A stretch of DNA of 64,000 nucleotides, taken from positions 62,001 to 126,000 of the forward strand of contig CANDOC010000005.1 of NCBI GenBank assembly GCA_947387575.1. Direction: 5' to 3'. Both the position numbers and the translations under genes were made by a program. Below are positions 1 to 10,670 of this stretch, piece after piece. The notes beneath the pieces were generated by a model. It searched no databases. It saw nothing but the letters and a program-made list of their open reading frames with translations, and had not been told where the DNA came from. Positions within the stretch are counted from its first letter, which is position 1; each line of letters opens with the position of its first letter. This DNA is from Spongorhabdus nitratireducens (lineage in GTDB: Bacteria; Pseudomonadota; Gammaproteobacteria; Pseudomonadales; Endozoicomonadaceae).

Positions 1-734
1 CCTGCATGACAAACACTACGTTCAACCGCATTTTTCAGCTCACGGACATTACCGGGCCAGTGGTGGTGTATTAACGTTTCAATAGCTGTTTCGGAGAATC
101 CGTTGAATTCAGCATCCGACATCTCATCGGCAAGCTCATGTTGCATTCGCAGGGCAAAGTGATGAGCCAATTGCAGAATGTCATCCTGGCGAACACGTAA
201 AGGCGGGATAGCAATCACATCAAAGGCCAGTCGATCCAACAGGTCCTGTCTGAACTTTCCTGCAGCAGCAAGCTCAGGAAGGTTTTCATTGGTTGCGGCA
301 ATAACCCGGACATCGACTTTAATAACCCGGGAACTGCCAACCCGGTAAAACTCGCCATACTCCGTTACCCGCAACAGTTTGTCCTGCAGCCGTGGCCCCA
401 TGGTGGCAAGCTCATCCAGAAACAGGGTGCCACCGTCGGCTTCCTCAAACAGTCCGGCTCGACTCTGGCGGGCACCGGTAAACGCTCCGGCTTCATGACC
501 GAACAGTTCTGAATCCAGTAACTCATCATTAAAGGCGGCACAATTCAGCTTCACCAGATTTTGCTGCCAGCGTGGCGACAGGTAATGCAGACGACTGGCG
601 ATTTCTTCCTTGCCGGTTCCCCGTTCCCCGATAACCAGTACCGGGCGATGATGGCGGGCATAGCGGGAAACGGACTCCATCATCTCCAGAAATGCCGAGG
701 ATGAGCCGATCAGTCCTTTTCTGTGGTTAGTCAT
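1..734 (-). CDS. pspF: Psp operon transcriptional activator PspF (3' end cut by window)
   Basis: Sigma-54 enhancer-binding AAA+ protein without an N-terminal receiver, as in PspF. Reading from the ATG at 734, the N-terminus enters the AAA+ domain almost at once. A Walker A (GERGTGKE), the sigma-54 contact loop GAFTGA, a Walker B-like run (GGTLFLDE) and the R-finger region are visible. The reading frame runs off the left edge after WPGNVREL, so the C-terminal DNA-binding HTH is missing from the window. It is divergent from the psp operon, the classical arrangement in which PspF activates pspA and is held inactive by PspA. Family assignment is secure from domain layout plus context. Confidence 0.93.
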   Translation of the reverse strand, partial: MTNHRKGLIGSSSAFLEMMESVSRYARHHRPVLVIGERGTGKEEIASRLHYLSPRWQQNLVKLNCAAFNDELLDSELFGHEAGAFTGARQSRAGLFEEADGGTLFLDELATMGPRLQDKLLRVTEYGEFYRVGSSRVIKVDVRVIAATNENLPELAAAGKFRQDLLDRLAFDVIAIPPLRVRQDDILQLAHHFALRMQHELADEMSDAEFNGFSETAIETLIHHHWPGNVRELKNAVERSVCHA

Positions 735-784
735 TTTATGGTTTGTAATTGTTGTTGTGATTTTCACCAAGAGTTGGTTTATCT

Positions 785-809
785 CACCACAGGGTGGTTT
801 TAAAAACCA
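785..809. promoter_or_regulatory. Candidate PspF upstream activating sequence
   Basis: The pspF / psp intergenic region holds two adjacent dyads: CCAC-agg-GTGG at 787-797, then GGTTTT-a-AAAACC at 796-808. They lie about 80-100 bp upstream of the putative -24 element, the usual distance for PspF enhancer sites. Assignment as a UAS is inference from position and symmetry. Confidence 0.4.
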
Positions 810-883
810 TGATTAAATTTAAGTAAATTTTTGGTAAAAGAAATATTTCCTTAATAAACAACAGGTTATGTTGTTATTTGAAG

Positions 884-900
884 TTGGCACGATATGTGAA
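884..900 (+). promoter_or_regulatory. Putative sigma-54 promoter of the psp operon
   Basis: TTGGCACGATATGTGAA carries a perfect -24 block (TTGGCACG). The -12 block at the right spacing (TGTGA) is poor against the TTGCA consensus. The E. coli pspA promoter also has an imperfect -12. The position between a divergent pspF and pspA supports the call. It also implies that translation starts downstream of it, at 961 rather than at an in-frame ATG at 868. Confidence 0.6.
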
Positions 901-960
901 ATGTATAAGGGCAAGAAGGTGAAAAAACCTTCACTTCTGATCACGGAAAGGAACACAATC

Positions 961-1251
961 ATGAAAGGTCACTTGCAATCTGTTATTGTCGCTCTGGTTC
1001 TGGCGTTGCCTGTCGTAAGTCAATCAGCGGTGGCTGGTCCTGACGCCGAACCTGCCAAGGCAATTCCGCAGGATGAATTGCAGGTGCTGAAGAACGAGTC
1101 CATGGCCCGGATCGAAGAAGACATCAAACGGAGTATTCCTGCTGAAATTGCCAAGCTGCATCAGCTGATGCTGGATGCAATGCCAGAAGAGCAGATGGAA
1201 CAACAGGCTGTTGCTGCAGAGATTAAACAATATTCAGAGCAGCAGCTTTAA
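961..1251 (+). CDS. Small exported protein encoded ahead of pspA
   Basis: A 96-residue product that I do not recognise. The start at 961 follows an AAGGAA ribosome site and lies downstream of the sigma-54 promoter; an upstream in-frame ATG at 868 would place coding sequence over the promoter. Residues 1-25 form a clear signal peptide (hydrophobic core VIVALVLALPVV, cleavage likely after SAVA). The mature part is a charged, helix-prone segment rich in Glu and Gln (IEEDIKRSIPAEIAKLHQLMLDAM). Its stop codon TAA abuts the AAGGAG of pspA, so it is co-transcribed and possibly translationally coupled with pspA. A periplasmic factor in the phage-shock response is an inference from position only. Confidence 0.75.
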   Translation: MKGHLQSVIVALVLALPVVSQSAVAGPDAEPAKAIPQDELQVLKNESMARIEEDIKRSIPAEIAKLHQLMLDAMPEEQMEQQAVAAEIKQYSEQQL

Positions 1252-1264
1252 GGAGTTAAACAAG

Positions 1265-1921
1265 ATGAGCATCTTTTCACGCCTCAGCGATATCATGAAT
1301 GCCAATATCACAGCATTGCTGGATAAAGCAGAAGACCCTGAAAAAATGGCGCGTCTGATGCTGCAGGAAATGGAAGAAACACTGGTTGAAGTTCGCACTG
1401 ATGCCGCCCGGTTAATTGCTGACAAGAAAGAAACTGAACGACAGTTAATCAGACTGGAGCAAAGTGCTCAGGAATGGGCTGAAAAGGCAGCACTGGCACT
1501 GCAGCATGAGCGGGAAGATCTGGCCCGGCATGCATTGTCAGAAAAACAGAAAGTCATGCTGCAGGTAAAAGAGAAGCAGGCTTATTTATCTGAAATGGAG
1601 CAGCAGCTGGATAAGCAAGATGAAGATATCCAGCGACTGCAGGGTGCAATGAAAGATGCACGCAAGCGACTTGATTCGATCCGTCTGAGAAAACAGGTTG
1701 GCACAAACCGTCTGAAAATGCGTGAGCAGACCCGGGAAGAAAACCGGTTGCGGCAGGAAGCGCGGTTTGAACATATGGAAAGGGATATTGATGCCCTGGA
1801 AGGGCAGCTGGATGCCTTTGATATGGGCGACTCCAAGCTGAGTAACGAACTGCAGGAGCTGGAGATGAACAGTGCGATTGATAAAGAGCTGGAAGCTCTG
1901 AAGAACAGCCTGAAGCAATAA
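1265..1921 (+). CDS. pspA: Phage shock protein A
   Basis: 218-residue PspA/IM30-family protein (E. coli 222). It begins MSIFSRLSDIMNANITALLDKAEDPEKM, the amphipathic membrane-binding helix typical of the family, and continues as a nearly uninterrupted coiled coil rich in Glu, Gln, Lys and Arg. PspA is an ESCRT-III-like protein that binds stressed inner membrane and, when free, inhibits PspF. The start at 1265 follows AAGGAG at about 1249. It lies between the small exported protein gene and, after a 210-nt gap, pspB. Confidence 0.96.
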   Translation: MSIFSRLSDIMNANITALLDKAEDPEKMARLMLQEMEETLVEVRTDAARLIADKKETERQLIRLEQSAQEWAEKAALALQHEREDLARHALSEKQKVMLQVKEKQAYLSEMEQQLDKQDEDIQRLQGAMKDARKRLDSIRLRKQVGTNRLKMREQTREENRLRQEARFEHMERDIDALEGQLDAFDMGDSKLSNELQELEMNSAIDKELEALKNSLKQ

Positions 1922-2131
1922 CAGGCACAGCACTTCAAGTAAATATAAAAGACAGGGTTAGTCTAGAGTCCAGCGGTTATTCAGGTTACTCTGTCTGATA
2001 TAAACGTCTGTTATAAAGAAATAATAAAAAGCCGTAACGAGCTGTTTGTAGATCATTGCTGTATTGAAAGAAAATGTGCAGCAAAAGAACAGCATCCGAC
2101 ATGGCAATTTAACTGGAGGGTTTCATTCCGG

Positions 2132-2371
2132 ATGGAAGCCGTAATCATCGAAGAGCTTGTTCCCATCAGTGCCATTCTGGTGCTGTTCCTGTTTTTGCCC
2201 TGGCTGGTGTTTCACTACGTTACCCAGATCAGGCAATCCAAGCGTCTGGATGAAGAGTCTCAGGAGCTGTTTGAGTCCACGGTTCACCGTATGGAAGTGA
2301 TGGAAGACAGAGTTCATACACTGGAGCGTATCCTGGATGCCGAAGTGCCGGACTGGAGAAACCGGGCATGA
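2132..2371 (+). CDS. pspB: Phage shock protein B
   Basis: 79-residue single-span inner-membrane protein. Residues 7-29 form the transmembrane helix, followed by a basic stretch and a coiled-coil tail (LDEESQELFESTVHRMEVMEDRVHTLERIL) that ends in DWRN, all as in PspB. With PspC it relays membrane stress to PspA. A strong GGAGG site precedes the ATG. The stop overlaps the pspC start (ATGA), which indicates translational coupling. The 210-nt gap to pspA is larger than in enterobacteria. Confidence 0.93.
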   Translation: MEAVIIEELVPISAILVLFLFLPWLVFHYVTQIRQSKRLDEESQELFESTVHRMEVMEDRVHTLERILDAEVPDWRNRA

Positions 2372-2880
2372 AAAGAATTCTGAAAGAGATCTTTACCCAG
2401 CAGGAGGATAGTCAGGCCTCTCCGGCTATCATGGGAGTCTGCAGTTATATTGCCAACCGCTTTCACCTGGATGTACTGGCGGTGCGGATTGCGACGGTAG
2501 GCGGAGCTTACTTTTTTACTTCGACCTCAAGAGCCATTTTGGCCTATATCACTATTGGTGTGTTGCTGAGTATGAGTGGCAGCACCACTCGCGGCTCCAG
2601 AAAGAAAAGGAAGAAGGCCAGGGAAGCAGCTCATTCAGGTGAGGCAGCCGGACAGGTAAGGCAACAAGCGGCTGACATGAGTGAACCTGCTGACAGCTAT
2701 CCTAAACTGACCCGGCCGGCAGTCAAGCAAATGGCTCGTCGGTTGAAGCGACTTGAAAAAAGAGTATCAGGGCTTGAAGGCTGTATTACTTCTGGTCACC
2801 TGAAAATGGCTCGTGACTTTCGGGATTTAGATAAAAAGCGGCAGGAAAATAGCGAATCCGATACCACTGCTACTGCCTGA
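2368..2880 (+). CDS. pspC: Phage shock protein C (extended)
   Basis: 170 residues against about 119 in E. coli PspC. The PspC domain lies at about residues 18-75 (IMGVCSYIANRFHLDVLAVRIATV, then a hydrophobic segment and a glycine turn). A basic, low-complexity linker follows (residues 73-105) and then a coiled-coil-like tail (AVKQMARRLKRLEKRVSGLEGC). PspC is an inner-membrane sensor acting with PspB to bind PspA and free PspF. It overlaps pspB by 4 nt. The extra length is all in the linker and tail. Confidence 0.92.
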   Translation: MKRILKEIFTQQEDSQASPAIMGVCSYIANRFHLDVLAVRIATVGGAYFFTSTSRAILAYITIGVLLSMSGSTTRGSRKKRKKAREAAHSGEAAGQVRQQAADMSEPADSYPKLTRPAVKQMARRLKRLEKRVSGLEGCITSGHLKMARDFRDLDKKRQENSESDTTATA

Positions 2881-2907
2881 TAGATCAAATTACTCAACGA
2901 GAAAAAC

Positions 2908-3291
2908 ATGATAATAACAAGATTCGTTAAGTGTATTTTGGTGCTCTGTGTTGTGATTCTGGCCGGTTGTTCTATCAAGGTTGGAAATACTGAGGGTGGC
3001 TCAGGGCACAAAGTCTCTGCCATAGAAAAAGCAGATCAGGTTCGCAGAGAGAAAATTTCCCGGTTGAAGACCGGTGAGCTAATGGCGGATGTCAAAGTCA
3101 AACTAGGGGTTCCTGAGTTCACTGAACTTTATAAAGTAAATAATCAGGAAGTACGGGTTCTGTATTACAGAACTCACCGGGTTAAAGCTGACAACTACAC
3201 CTCCAAAGATGAATGTACTCCTCTGGTATTTATTGAAAACAAGCTGGATGGCTGGGGTAGTCATGCACTGGATAAAGTGACAAAAGGTTAA
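2908..3291 (+). CDS. DUF3192-like lipoprotein
   Basis: 127 residues with a lipobox (VILAGC, Cys21) after a short hydrophobic signal, so probably a lipoprotein. The mature region carries a helix (REKISRLKTGELMADVKVKLGVPEF), an SmpA/OmlA-like 'G-x-P' turn and the run VLYYRTHRVKADNYTSKDECTPLVF, then a closing GWG. These features match what I recall of the DUF3192 family of Vibrio and Shewanella. The function is not known. It follows pspC by 27 nt on the same strand and may share its transcript. Confidence 0.75.
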   Translation: MIITRFVKCILVLCVVILAGCSIKVGNTEGGSGHKVSAIEKADQVRREKISRLKTGELMADVKVKLGVPEFTELYKVNNQEVRVLYYRTHRVKADNYTSKDECTPLVFIENKLDGWGSHALDKVTKG

Positions 3292-3307
3292 GATAAAAGA
3301 TTAGGCG

Positions 3308-5439
<2,132 letters not shown>

Positions 5440-5944
5440 CGGCAATACCCTCAAACAGTTGATTTTATTCAGGCTTGGCGGGTAACGATTCAGTTGCAAT
5501 AGTGCTGAAACATAGTCAACGGTTAAGATAAGTCCAGCAGGTAAACGCTCTCTAAATTGAAACTACCTATTGTCACTGTCAGCAGACAGGTCATAGCAAA
5601 CACAGGCGAAAAAAGAGCATAGCAGGCTTTATGAACAGCAGTAGATATCAGTAAATTGCCGGCTATTTTGAAAGACGTTTTTTATTTCCTATGAAAACAT
5701 AAAAATTGCCTGATGAGTTGGCAGGGTGCGTTCTGAATTCGCTTTGGGCAAGGGGTTTAACCTGTGTTTATGAACCCGTCCAGAAACCCGGCAAATAGCA
5801 TTTTTACTGTTTTGGCTTATATTTTTTATCGGATTTTCTACCTGCTTTCCCTGAAAACATCGATAAGGCAAGCAGAGGGTTCTGATTGAGCTGCTTTGGG
5901 GACATAACAATGCGTACTCTGAGTCGAACCTGGCTAAAAGAAAA
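5440..5944. other. Intergenic region without recognisable gene
   Basis: About 500 bp between the sugar porter start and the terminator at the end of the PTS operon. Open frames here are short, lack ribosome sites and have no protein-like composition. It must hold the promoter for the sugar porter / SDR pair. I see no clear operator. Confidence 0.4.
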
Positions 5945-5981
5945 CCTCCGGACAAAGGTTTGTTTGCCCGGAGGTTTTTTT
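5945..5981. terminator. Terminator (probably bidirectional)
   Basis: A 12-bp stem with one A-C mismatch (CCTCCGGACAAA with TTTGCCCGGAGG) and a 6-nt loop. It is followed by a T-run on the plus strand, and by TTTTCTTTT on the minus strand. It lies just past the stop of the minus-strand PTS EIIB gene. Confidence 0.75.
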
Positions 5982-6001
5982 ATGGCAATCAGCCTGTCGA
6001 C

Positions 6002-6352
6002 TTACGTGATTTCTGCTTTAAGTGCTGAACATACAGCGTCAGCTTCCAGTCCAGCCAACAAATGAATAACAGTTTCATTAATCTTCATGTTGGCTGTGAT
6101 CCCGGCTTTTTTCAGTGTTTCATCAGAACCCTGATGCGCGGCTTTCAGCTCAACTCTTACCCGGGTAACTGCACAGGTTTGCAGACTGGCAATATTATCT
6201 TTGCCTCCCAGCTCGGAGATAATGGCTTGGGTATCAATATCGATCGATACCGGTGCTTTTGGTGCAGGTTGAGCTTGTGGTGTTATCGGAGCCGATGACT
6301 GAGGCTGGGGGACCGGTTCACTCTTTCCAAACAGCTTGCTGAAAAATCCCAT
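6002..6352 (-). CDS. Free-standing PTS EIIB domain (glucose type)
   Basis: 116 residues. Positions 1-35 are an Ala/Pro/Gln-rich linker-like segment. Positions about 40-115 match a PTS EIIB type-1 domain (ISELGGKDNIASLQTCAVTRVRVEL), with the phospho-accepting Cys in TCAVTRVRV. In related proteins the motif is CITRLR; here an extra residue or substitution (CAVTRVR) changes the spacing. It starts 13 nt after the EIIA-HPr-EI gene, so it is co-transcribed. PtsG in the same locus already carries an EIIB domain, so this is a second one. It could serve an EIIC elsewhere or act as a regulatory phosphoacceptor. Confidence 0.85.
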   Translation of the reverse strand: MGFFSKLFGKSEPVPQPQSSAPITPQAQPAPKAPVSIDIDTQAIISELGGKDNIASLQTCAVTRVRVELKAAHQGSDETLKKAGITANMKINETVIHLLAGLEADAVCSALKAEIT

Positions 6353-6365
6353 GACTTTGCTCCTC

Positions 6366-8879
6366 TCAGCCTTTTACCAGTTCACGAACATCATCAGCAC
6401 CATCCATTGCCAGTGCTTTTTGTGCCAGTGTCTTACAGTCAGTCAGATTCAGCTCCCGTACCCGGGCTTTAACCTCAGGAATGGAAGGAACACTGACGGA
6501 TAACTCATCAACACCCAGACCAACCAGAATACCAACAGCGGCAGTATCACTGGCGAGACCACCACAAACACCAACCCATTTACCTTCAGCATGAGCGGCT
6601 TCCGCAGTCAGTGCGATCAGACTCAGAACGGCTGGGTTCAAGGCATCTGCGCGTGAAGCCATTTTGGGGTGTCCCCGGTCCATCGCCAGCGTGTACTGGG
6701 TTAGGTCATTGGTACCGACCGAGAAGAAGTCGACTTCCTTGGCAAACTGGCGAGCCATCAGTGCCGCAGCCGGTACTTCAATCATGATGCCCAGCTCAAC
6801 CTGATCAATACCCAGCTTCTGTTGCTCTTCTGCAACCAGCTCCTTAACGGCACGGAATTCATTCAAACATGCAACCATGGGTAACATAATCCGTACCCGG
6901 CCATGTTTTGAGGCTTTCAGAATGGCACGGACCTGAGTGCGCAGAATTGATGGCCGGTTAATACCGACACGGATACCCCGCTCACCCAGGAACGGGTTTT
7001 CTTCTGCGGGTAATGGCAGGTACTGCAAAGGTTTGTCGCCACCAACATCAAGGGTGCGAATAATAATCGGACGTTCAGGGCCCAGGACCTTGACAATTTC
7101 ACTGTAAACTTCGGTCTGTTCGTCCTCGGATGGAGCCGTAGCACGATCCATATAGAGGAACTCGGATCGCAGCAGACCAACACCTTCACCACCCAGTTCC
7201 AGTGACTCCCGGGCATCCTTGGCGCTGCCGATATTGGCAACAACTTCAATATTATGACCGTCAGTGGTCGTAGCCGGCTGGTGGGCAACAGCCAGGTCAG
7301 CCGCCTTTTTCTCATTGGCATCCAGCTGTTGTTGCTGGATAGCAGCGATCAGTTCGTCGGAAGGGTTGAGTCTAACCCTTGCCTTGTTGGCATTCAGGAC
7401 AATCTGGTCTTTGGTGGTCATACGATCTAGTTGCTCACCCATACCGACCACATAAGGCAGATCCATGGAGCGGGCAATGATGGCAGCATGAGAGGTTGAA
7501 CCACCTTCACGGGTGACGACACCAACCACTTTGCTGCGATCGAGGGTAATAATATCGGAAGGAGCGATATCGTCTGTTACCAGAATACAGTTGTTCGGTA
7601 ATTGTCGGTCCTTGTCGCCTACGCCGAGAATATGCTTGAGTACCCGGTTGCCGACGTCTTCAAGATCGATAGCACGTCCGGCCAGCAGCGGGTTATCCAG
7701 TGCTTTCAGCGCAGCTACCTGTTCGGCAATACTTTGATGCCAGCCATATGCCGCACTTTTACCCCGGACAACCTGTTCCATGGTTTTGTCGGTGACTTCC
7801 GGATCTTCCAGCAATCCCAGGTGTGCATCAAAGATATCTACCTGGCTGTCATGACCTTGTTCTGTCAGATCCTGTTTAAGGATCTCCAGTTCTTTACGGG
7901 CAGACATCAGCGCATCGTTGAGACGGGTGATCTCGGCATCACTGCCTTCGCCCTGCTCGGGAATATCCGGGCGCCGGTTATCAACTTTAAACACTTCACC
8001 AATGGCAAGACCACCGGCCGCCTTGACGCCGACGAGAATCATTGGATCAGTATTGTGTTGACCAATCAGCGGTGCTTCTTCTGTGCTCTCTTCTGTTTGA
8101 GTCGAAACGGCTGAAACATTTTCTCCCAGACCTGCTTCGATGGCTTCCAGTACTGCTTCCAGTGCTTTTTCAGCATCATCGCCCTGTGTGGTCACAGTAA
8201 CTTTACTGCCCAACTGAGTGCCCAGGCCCAGCAGTCCGGTAATACTGGTAGCCTTGGAAGATTTACCATCCAGGCTCAGGGTGACAGAACTGTTAAAACC
8301 GCGGGCAACACTGGCCAATACCGCTGCCGGGCGGGCATGAAGTCCGGCCGGGTTGGGAATAATAATATCGCCAGTGACGGTAATACCGGTGGACTCAACA
8401 ACTACTTCCGGTTGGGTGTTATTTGCACCGGCGAAATCAGCTGTCAGGGCTGTATCCTTAGATGCGGTAACAAGCCCTTTACCCGGGGTAAGAACCAGAC
8501 CTTCATGCTGACTGGTAATCACCATAATGGTCAGCAAGCTAATGGCATTTTGGGCAACATGGTCAGCATCAAACCGGATCAAGGGCTGACCGGCTTTAAC
8601 CTGATCACCTTGCTTTACCTGTGGGTCAAAACCTTCTCCCTTGAGCATGACGGTATCAAGTCCGATATGCATCAGCAGTTCCAGCCCGGACTCATGACGC
8701 AGGGTCAATGCGTGGTGAGACTGGTGTAGTTGAATCACCTGGCCGCTGAAAGGCGCAGTGAGTGTGTTGATTACAGGATCAATAGCAATGCCGTCGCCGA
8801 GCATCTTGTCGGCAAAAACCGGATCAGGAACATCGGTAATGGGAAAAATTACACCCGAGATCGGTGCCAGTATTTGCAT
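6366..8879 (-). CDS. Multiphosphoryl transfer protein, EIIA(Glc)-HPr-EI fusion
   Basis: 837-residue cytoplasmic phosphotransferase. Residues 1-150 are an EIIA-Glc domain (phospho-His in LELLMHIGLDTV, then MLKGEGF). After a linker, about residues 170-255 are HPr (phospho-His in GLHARPAA). About residues 275-835 are enzyme I (phospho-His in GGSTSHAAIIAR, PEP-binding LLRSEFLYMDR and the C-terminal barrel with GVCGGLASD). It therefore carries phosphate from PEP through to EIIB. The domain order matches NagF-type proteins of pseudomonads, but the membrane partner here is PtsG-like. The order is ptsG, this gene, then EIIB on the minus strand. Confidence 0.94.
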   Translation of the reverse strand: MQILAPISGVIFPITDVPDPVFADKMLGDGIAIDPVINTLTAPFSGQVIQLHQSHHALTLRHESGLELLMHIGLDTVMLKGEGFDPQVKQGDQVKAGQPLIRFDADHVAQNAISLLTIMVITSQHEGLVLTPGKGLVTASKDTALTADFAGANNTQPEVVVESTGITVTGDIIIPNPAGLHARPAAVLASVARGFNSSVTLSLDGKSSKATSITGLLGLGTQLGSKVTVTTQGDDAEKALEAVLEAIEAGLGENVSAVSTQTEESTEEAPLIGQHNTDPMILVGVKAAGGLAIGEVFKVDNRRPDIPEQGEGSDAEITRLNDALMSARKELEILKQDLTEQGHDSQVDIFDAHLGLLEDPEVTDKTMEQVVRGKSAAYGWHQSIAEQVAALKALDNPLLAGRAIDLEDVGNRVLKHILGVGDKDRQLPNNCILVTDDIAPSDIITLDRSKVVGVVTREGGSTSHAAIIARSMDLPYVVGMGEQLDRMTTKDQIVLNANKARVRLNPSDELIAAIQQQQLDANEKKAADLAVAHQPATTTDGHNIEVVANIGSAKDARESLELGGEGVGLLRSEFLYMDRATAPSEDEQTEVYSEIVKVLGPERPIIIRTLDVGGDKPLQYLPLPAEENPFLGERGIRVGINRPSILRTQVRAILKASKHGRVRIMLPMVACLNEFRAVKELVAEEQQKLGIDQVELGIMIEVPAAALMARQFAKEVDFFSVGTNDLTQYTLAMDRGHPKMASRADALNPAVLSLIALTAEAAHAEGKWVGVCGGLASDTAAVGILVGLGVDELSVSVPSIPEVKARVRELNLTDCKTLAQKALAMDGADDVRELVKG

Positions 8880-9075
8880 TTCAGTTACCTGCTTATCGGA
8901 GGGTTTTCTGCCGCTCGCCAGCTTTGATTGAGATAGTGCTGACAGGACGGTTCACTCCGTTGATGGCTGTTAAAGGGGAGACAAACAAACTTCCGGGAGG
9001 CAGTTATAGGGAGAGCATTGGAAAACTGCGGCCGGGAAGTTGGTCTATCGCCAGCTTGAGGGGCTGGCTGGAAGT

Positions 9076-9112
9076 ATTCACTGGAGGATTGGATGACAAC
9101 CCTCCAGTGAAT
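9076..9112 (-). terminator. Hairpin after ptsG
   Basis: A perfect 12-bp stem (ATTCACTGGAGG with CCTCCAGTGAAT) and a 13-nt loop directly after the ptsG stop. There is no convincing U-run, so it may be an attenuator, or a 3'-end stabilising hairpin between ptsG and the EIIA-HPr-EI gene, rather than a full terminator. Confidence 0.5.
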
Positions 9113-9127
9113 CAGATTAGTCGGCTA

Positions 9128-10585
9128 TCAGGCTGTCGCCAGTTCACCGGCTGGAGCACTGCCGGACTGCAGCACTTCCTGCATCTCGGTTTTGATGTTG
9201 TCAGACTTGGGTCCGAAGATGGCCTGCATATTCTGACCCATTACCAGTACACCGCTGGCACCCAGGGATTTGATCTTGTCCTGGTCGACTTTTGCCGGAT
9301 CATTCACAGTGACCCGCAGGCGAGTTATACAAGCATCCAGGTTGTTGATATTAGCTGCACCACCGAAGGCAATGATCAGGTCGCTGGCGAGACCGGAAGA
9401 AGCAGTAGCAGTGTTGCTGGACTCGACCTTGTCTTCACGACCCGGGGTTTTCAGATTGAACTTGCTGATGGCAAAGCGGAATACGCTGTAGTAGATCGCG
9501 GCATACACCAGGCCCAGTGGAATCAGCCAGAAGGACTTGGTACCGATACCGGCGAACAGGGTGTAATCAATCAGGCCATGGGAGAATGAAGCGCCCATCT
9601 TGATGCCCAGCAAATTGGTAATCAGGAAAGCGCTACCCGCCAGTACGGCATGAATGGCGTACAGTACCGGAGCTACGAACAGGAAGGAGAATTCGATTGG
9701 CTCGGTAATACCGGTCAACATGGAAGTCAGTGCCGCGGAGATCATGATACCGCCCACAAGCTTCTTGTTTTCCGGCTTGGCACAATGCCACATGGCAATG
9801 GCAGCGGCAGGCAGACCGAACATCTTGAACAGGAAACCACCGGCCAGGAATCCGGCAGTCGGGTCGCCGGCAAAGAAGCGGGGAATGTCGCCGGTGACAA
9901 CGGTACCGGAAGCAGTGACAAATTCACCCATTTCCATCTGGAACGGAACATTCCATACGTGGTGGATACCGAACGGAATCAGGGCACGTTCAACCAGACC
10001 ATAAACAAAGCCCATGGTGACCGGGTTACCGTGAGCAGCATAGTCACCGAAAGAGTCGATGGCGCTACCAATTGGCGGCCAGATAAAGGCCAGCACAATA
10101 CCCAGTGCGATGGCACCGAAAGCGGTTACAATCGGTACGAAACGCTTGCCGGCAAAGAACCCCAGATATTCCGGCAGCTTGATTTTGTAATAGCGGTTGA
10201 ACATGACTGAAGCCAGGATACCCACCAGGATGCCGCCGAATACACCGGTATCAATGGAGGTGATGCCCATGATGCTCTTGGTTTCAACACCCAACATGCC
10301 AGCCATTACGCCCATGGTGCCGAGCATGACCACATAACCGACAATTGCCGCCAGAGAAGAAACACCATCGTTATTGGTCAGGCCCAGTACGGTACCGACA
10401 GCGAACAACAGTGGCAGGTTACCAAAAATGGCACCACCGGCCTGGGCCATAATCTGACTTAACAGTTCTGGCATCCAGCTGAAATTAGCTGCACCGATAC
10501 CGAGCAAAATACCCGCCACTGGCAGCATGGCAACAGGCAGCATCAGTGCGCGCCCGACTTTCTGTAACAGGCCAAATACATTCAT
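9128..10585 (-). CDS. ptsG: PTS glucose transporter subunit EIICB (PtsG)
   Basis: 485 residues, close to E. coli PtsG (477), which it follows closely along its length. It starts with [24 protein letters not shown] and has [11 protein letters not shown], the EIIC substrate loop [14 protein letters not shown], and the LKTPGRED linker. The C-terminal EIIB domain carries the phospho-Cys in [14 protein letters not shown]. It imports and phosphorylates glucose or a close analogue at the inner membrane, taking phosphate from the EIIA domain of the fusion protein downstream. A short C-terminal Ala/Gly-rich extension follows EIIB. Confidence 0.95.
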   Translation of the reverse strand: MNVFGLLQKVGRALMLPVAMLPVAGILLGIGAANFSWMPELLSQIMAQAGGAIFGNLPLLFAVGTVLGLTNNDGVSSLAAIVGYVVMLGTMGVMAGMLGVETKSIMGITSIDTGVFGGILVGILASVMFNRYYKIKLPEYLGFFAGKRFVPIVTAFGAIALGIVLAFIWPPIGSAIDSFGDYAAHGNPVTMGFVYGLVERALIPFGIHHVWNVPFQMEMGEFVTASGTVVTGDIPRFFAGDPTAGFLAGGFLFKMFGLPAAAIAMWHCAKPENKKLVGGIMISAALTSMLTGITEPIEFSFLFVAPVLYAIHAVLAGSAFLITNLLGIKMGASFSHGLIDYTLFAGIGTKSFWLIPLGLVYAAIYYSVFRFAISKFNLKTPGREDKVESSNTATASSGLASDLIIAFGGAANINNLDACITRLRVTVNDPAKVDQDKIKSLGASGVLVMGQNMQAIFGPKSDNIKTEMQEVLQSGSAPAGELATA

Positions 10586-10670
10586 GGCTTCTGTCCCCGC
10601 TTCTCTTCTATATGGTTAAAATGTCTTTTGTCATATGAATACGGTTTGGGAGAGACAAACCGCAATCATT

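Noticed and set aside
868-960. Longer start for the exported protein ahead of pspA
   Set aside because: It would place coding sequence over the sigma-54 promoter and hide the signal peptide; the ATG at 961 has a ribosome site.
5689-5955. 88-codon open frame in the gap before the PTS operon terminator
   Set aside because: No ribosome site, no protein-like pattern, and it overlaps the terminator.
9650-10210. 186-codon open frame antisense to ptsG
   Set aside because: Low-complexity peptide in the shadow of ptsG; no independent support.
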